Positions 61,501 through 64,000 of a stretch of 64,000 bases of DNA are shown here, piece by piece (position 1 is the stretch's first letter; the number at the start of each line of letters is the position of its first letter). The stretch lies in contig CAJUND010000010.1 in assembly GCA_910587655.1 (NCBI GenBank), forward strand, positions 62,001 to 126,000, given 5' to 3'. A program made the position numbers and the translations under genes. This DNA comes from an uncultured Agathobacter sp. GTDB lineage: Bacteria > Bacillota > Clostridia > Lachnospirales > Lachnospiraceae. The notes beneath the pieces were generated by a model, which was given only the letters and a program-made list of their open reading frames with translations, did no database searches and was not told where the DNA came from.

Positions 61501-63408
61501 GCATTGTCCTGAATGACTACCTGAACCGTTTTACCTGAAAGTTCATCCATTGTGTTGTTGTAGAATCTGTTGTCATCACGCCATGCAAATACAATGCCGC
61601 CATCATAATATGTCTTTCCGGAAGGAAGAAGATACGGAACTTCAATACCTTCACCGCCCTTGACTTTGGTATAACGGTCATCTGCATATGCTGTTAAGGA
61701 ACGGTCTGTAAATTCCCTGTCATCTGACTCACTTGCTTCCCATTTACCAGGAAGACGCACGATATAACCAAAATCCTTCGTTGTGTCATCCAGTGTAATA
61801 TAGGCGATATTTTTACCATTTACCTCATGGAATTTCACCCCGGTATTTCCTGCCGGTGAATTAGACCATGTATAAATGTCAGACTGTCCTTCGTACTTCG
61901 AGCCGCTCTTGTATTCATACTCATACAGGAATGCTTTTCTGGTATAATACACCGTCTGTTCCGCCTGCTGGGACTTTCCTTTCATATCTGTGTAATCTGC
62001 CACCACAGTATAATAACCGTTTACAGCCGCATCTGTCGTTGTAATTACTGCCTTCGTTGGATCACTGTCATTCTTTGCAATGCTGAGTCCTGCAGGATGA
62101 TCCTTTACGGACCATTGAATGCTGCTTTTCTTGACCGAATCTGTTACATTTGCATTTACATCAAAGTTTCCTGTACCTGCCAGATTCTCGCAGTCAATCA
62201 AAAAGCCCTCTACCACCAGTAAAGAATTACCGCCTTCCTGCTTAGTGTTTGCCGGATCCGTAACCCATGTAGTTCCATATTTAAACTTGTACTGATATTT
62301 CCCAGGCTTTACATCCGGAATCGTAATGGAGTATATGCCATCACCATCAGCATCTGTCATTTCCTTTCCATTATCCCAGTCTGTCAGCGTACCCATCAGG
62401 CACAGCTTATTTCCATCCAGTTTGGCTGCGCTGATTTCATAATTAAATGTAACGGAACCGTCATCATTGATGACCGGACTCTTTACAGCAGAGAAATCTG
62501 CCGGATTGACAGGGGCTGATACTGCCGCACCGCTTGTCCAGCCGGACGGTTTGCTGGATGATACATTTAAGTCTGTCCCGGAACCGTAGGTAATCCAGAC
62601 TTCCATTGTTTCTGCTGTGACAGGAATACTGAAATTACCGGTCTGGTTGTCACCTCCCCAGCTTCCATTGTTAAACAGTCCGTTTACCGTATTCCCATCC
62701 TGTTTGACTACTTTATAGCTGTACCAGCCGGCATTTTTTCCGTTTTCGTTTATAATGCCGCCCATATCATTACTGCAGTACTCCAAACCGGAGATTGCAC
62801 TCCAGCTGCCGCCGGAACCAAATTTACTGTATACCTTGTTCCAGTTCTTTGAGTTCTGAAAATGTATCGTTAAATCTGTACTCGTCACTGCCGGTGCCAG
62901 CGGTTTGATTTCGGTCGTCAATGCTTCATCCTCATACCATTTACGGTTCGCCGAATCAAAATAAGCCGCTGTGAGACCCTGCGCCAGAATTGCATCATTC
63001 CATATATTCTCATACACTTCCGGCGCTTCGTTTTCATTACCTGATGTTACATATTTTACAAACTGGATTCCTCCTACTGTTCCCGTAATACTAACATCAA
63101 CATAACCCCATCCACTGTTACCTGCCAAAAGACTTGGCTGCATATTATTAGCACCCCATGTGCCATTTACAGCCTTTTTTTCACCACTTGATACTACCGA
63201 AATGTCAGAGGCCTGCCAGCAATTAAATCCCCAGTCTCCTGCCTGGGTTCCTGACGGGAGTTCAAAATACAGCCTTACGGATGCACTCTTGTTTGCCGCA
63301 TAGGTTTCCACCCCCCCCTCCCCAGTTTCCGGGCACTGCAAGCGTTGTAATCGCCAGTGCGAGAGCCATAATCAGGCTCAAAAGCTTTTTGCCTATTCCT
63401 TTTCCCAT
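58542..63408 (-). pseudogene. Very large secreted multidomain GH13 amylase, frameshifted at an 8-G tract
   Basis: The start is ATG 63408 (AGGGG upstream), which encodes a signal peptide MGKGIGKKLLSLIMALALAI. The frame then breaks at eight Cs at 63311-63318 (G8 coding). Seven Gs would join it to the 1599-residue frame as GNWGGGVETYAANKS, giving about 1620 residues. Domains: N-terminal starch-binding CBM-like modules (CBM26/25 and CBM48-like, to about 420), Ig-like spacers, a GH13 domain (about 790-1230), then Ig-like and BIG2-like lysine-rich ends. Catalytic residues are intact: FRVDTVKHV, IGEYFGAG and GSHDEDG. It would be an extracellular starch-degrading enzyme. Confidence 0.85.
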
Positions 63409-63475
63409 GTAAATTACCCCTTTCTTCTTTGGTCTTTCTGACCAGTCCACTTCTTACTTTGCAACTTCTATTTAT

Positions 63476-63504
63476 AATATAAGAACAAATTCGGGATTTT
63501 TCAA
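63476..63504 (-). promoter_or_regulatory. Promoter of the large amylase gene
   Basis: On the minus strand TTGAAA (63504-63499) and TATATT (63481-63476) are 17 bp apart, 68 bp before the ATG. Confidence 0.65.
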
Positions 63505-63595
63505 CAGTATTTTTCGATTTTTTCCTTTTTCATCCTTTTTACTAAATTTTACGAGATTTTTTATTCAATATTACAACAGCCCTGGAACGGCAGGA

Positions 63596-63624
63596 TTGCG
63601 AAAAAACTGAAAAGCATGTATAAT
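63596..63624 (+). promoter_or_regulatory. azlC promoter
   Basis: TTGCGA (63596-63601) and TATAAT (63619-63624) are 17 bp apart, 44 bp before the ATG. Confidence 0.65.
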
Positions 63625-63667
63625 ATGGAACAGACTGCAGAAGCAGCACTTGACAAGGAGCATTTTT

Positions 63668-64000
63668 ATGAAACATTTCAAAAGAGGAGTAAAAGCCGGA
63701 ATCCCCATAGGACTTGGTTATCTGTCCGTTTCTTTTACTTTCGGGATTATGGCAGTTTCATACGGACTGTACTGGTGGCAGGCGGTGTTAATCTCCATGC
63801 TGACCGTTACCTCGGCAGGGCAGCTTGCCGGAATCGGAACGATGATTCACCCGGGACAGTATTTTCAGATGCTGGTTTCGCAAATTACCATTAATATCCG
63901 CTATTCTTTTATGTCAGTTTCCCTGTCACAGAAAACAGATACAAAGTTTCGCGGAATCTGGCGGTGGATTTTTGGGTTTATGATGACTGATGAAATTTTT
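63668..64000 (+). CDS. azlC: AzlC-family branched-chain amino acid exporter (N-terminal part)
   Basis: 111 codons from ATG 63668 (AAGGAG 7 nt upstream), running off the window. It starts MKHFKRGVKAGIPIGLGYLS, followed by helices at about 13-35 and 40-60 and then ITINIRYSFMSVSL and GFMMTDEIF. These are AzlC signatures. With AzlD, normally encoded next, it exports leucine and other branched-chain amino acids or their analogues. Confidence 0.9.
   Translation, partial: MKHFKRGVKAGIPIGLGYLSVSFTFGIMAVSYGLYWWQAVLISMLTVTSAGQLAGIGTMIHPGQYFQMLVSQITINIRYSFMSVSLSQKTDTKFRGIWRWIFGFMMTDEIF

Noticed and set aside
1..64000. CRISPR array, prophage, rRNA operon or replication origin
   Set aside because: No regularly spaced short repeats, cas or phage genes, rRNA sequence or dnaA-box cluster was seen.

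Overview
The window looks like chromosome of a spore-forming, Gram-positive anaerobe of the class Clostridia, most likely family Lachnospiraceae. The evidence is an unbroken sporulation and cell-division cluster (hup, rqcP, yabP, yabQ, divIC, spoIIE, tilS, hpt, ftsH), further spore-coat genes (CotS-like, DUF3794-LysM), veg, DUF4317, and gut-type starch genes. Genus cannot be fixed from the sequence alone. Almost every gene is on the minus strand. Only an acyltransferase (14.2 kb), a LacI regulator (24.9 kb) and azlC (63.7 kb) are on the plus strand.

Layout. 0-1.3 kb: start of a drug-type ABC exporter and its MarR repressor, each with a 13-bp operator of the form CTAAC-N3-GTTAG. 1.3-8.8 kb: aminotransferase; a Tet(M)-like GTPase fused to a NYN/Rae1-like nuclease domain; DUF4317; an HD hydrolase; map; and a SurA-N-like membrane protein. 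8.8-17.4 kb: NlpC/P60 hydrolase, a low-complexity membrane protein, DUF3794-LysM, veg, a PrcB-like lipoprotein, an acyltransferase, a small antitoxin-like ORF and a chemoreceptor. 17.5-25.9 kb: a maltodextrin locus (secreted GH13, malG, malF, malE, a malQ-like gene, divergent lacI). 25.9-26.6 kb: tRNA-Tyr and a GNAT acetyltransferase.

26.7-39.8 kb: a 13-kb surface-fibre operon. It encodes two LPxTG pilus proteins, a class C sortase, a conventional signal peptidase I, several SipW-type or TasA-like secreted proteins, and a single polypeptide joining an ER-type signal peptidase I to a class B sortase. 39.9-45.3 kb: two direct copies of a ~148-bp repeat bracket three secreted-protein genes, one of them two CBM2-like modules fused to a clan CD (caspase/gingipain-like) peptidase. 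45.4-58.4 kb: the conserved ftsH-to-hup cluster, then a PEGA lipoprotein, CotS, cca and proS. 58.5-63.4 kb: a very large secreted amylase. 63.7 kb to the end: azlC.

How the genes work together. The big amylase and the smaller GH13 would cut starch outside the cell, MalEFG would import maltodextrins, and LacI would control the set. In this sequence malG and the large amylase are each broken by one extra G in an 8-G run, the only such runs I noticed. The malQ-like gene lacks two of three catalytic acids. This starch system is therefore either switched off (poly-G phase variation) or contains homopolymer errors.

Most noteworthy items: the GTPase-NYN fusion, the signal peptidase-sortase fusion within a mixed pilus/TasA operon, the CBM2-clan CD peptidase inside a repeat-bounded block, the twin G8 frameshifts, and the GH77 protein with substituted catalytic residues.
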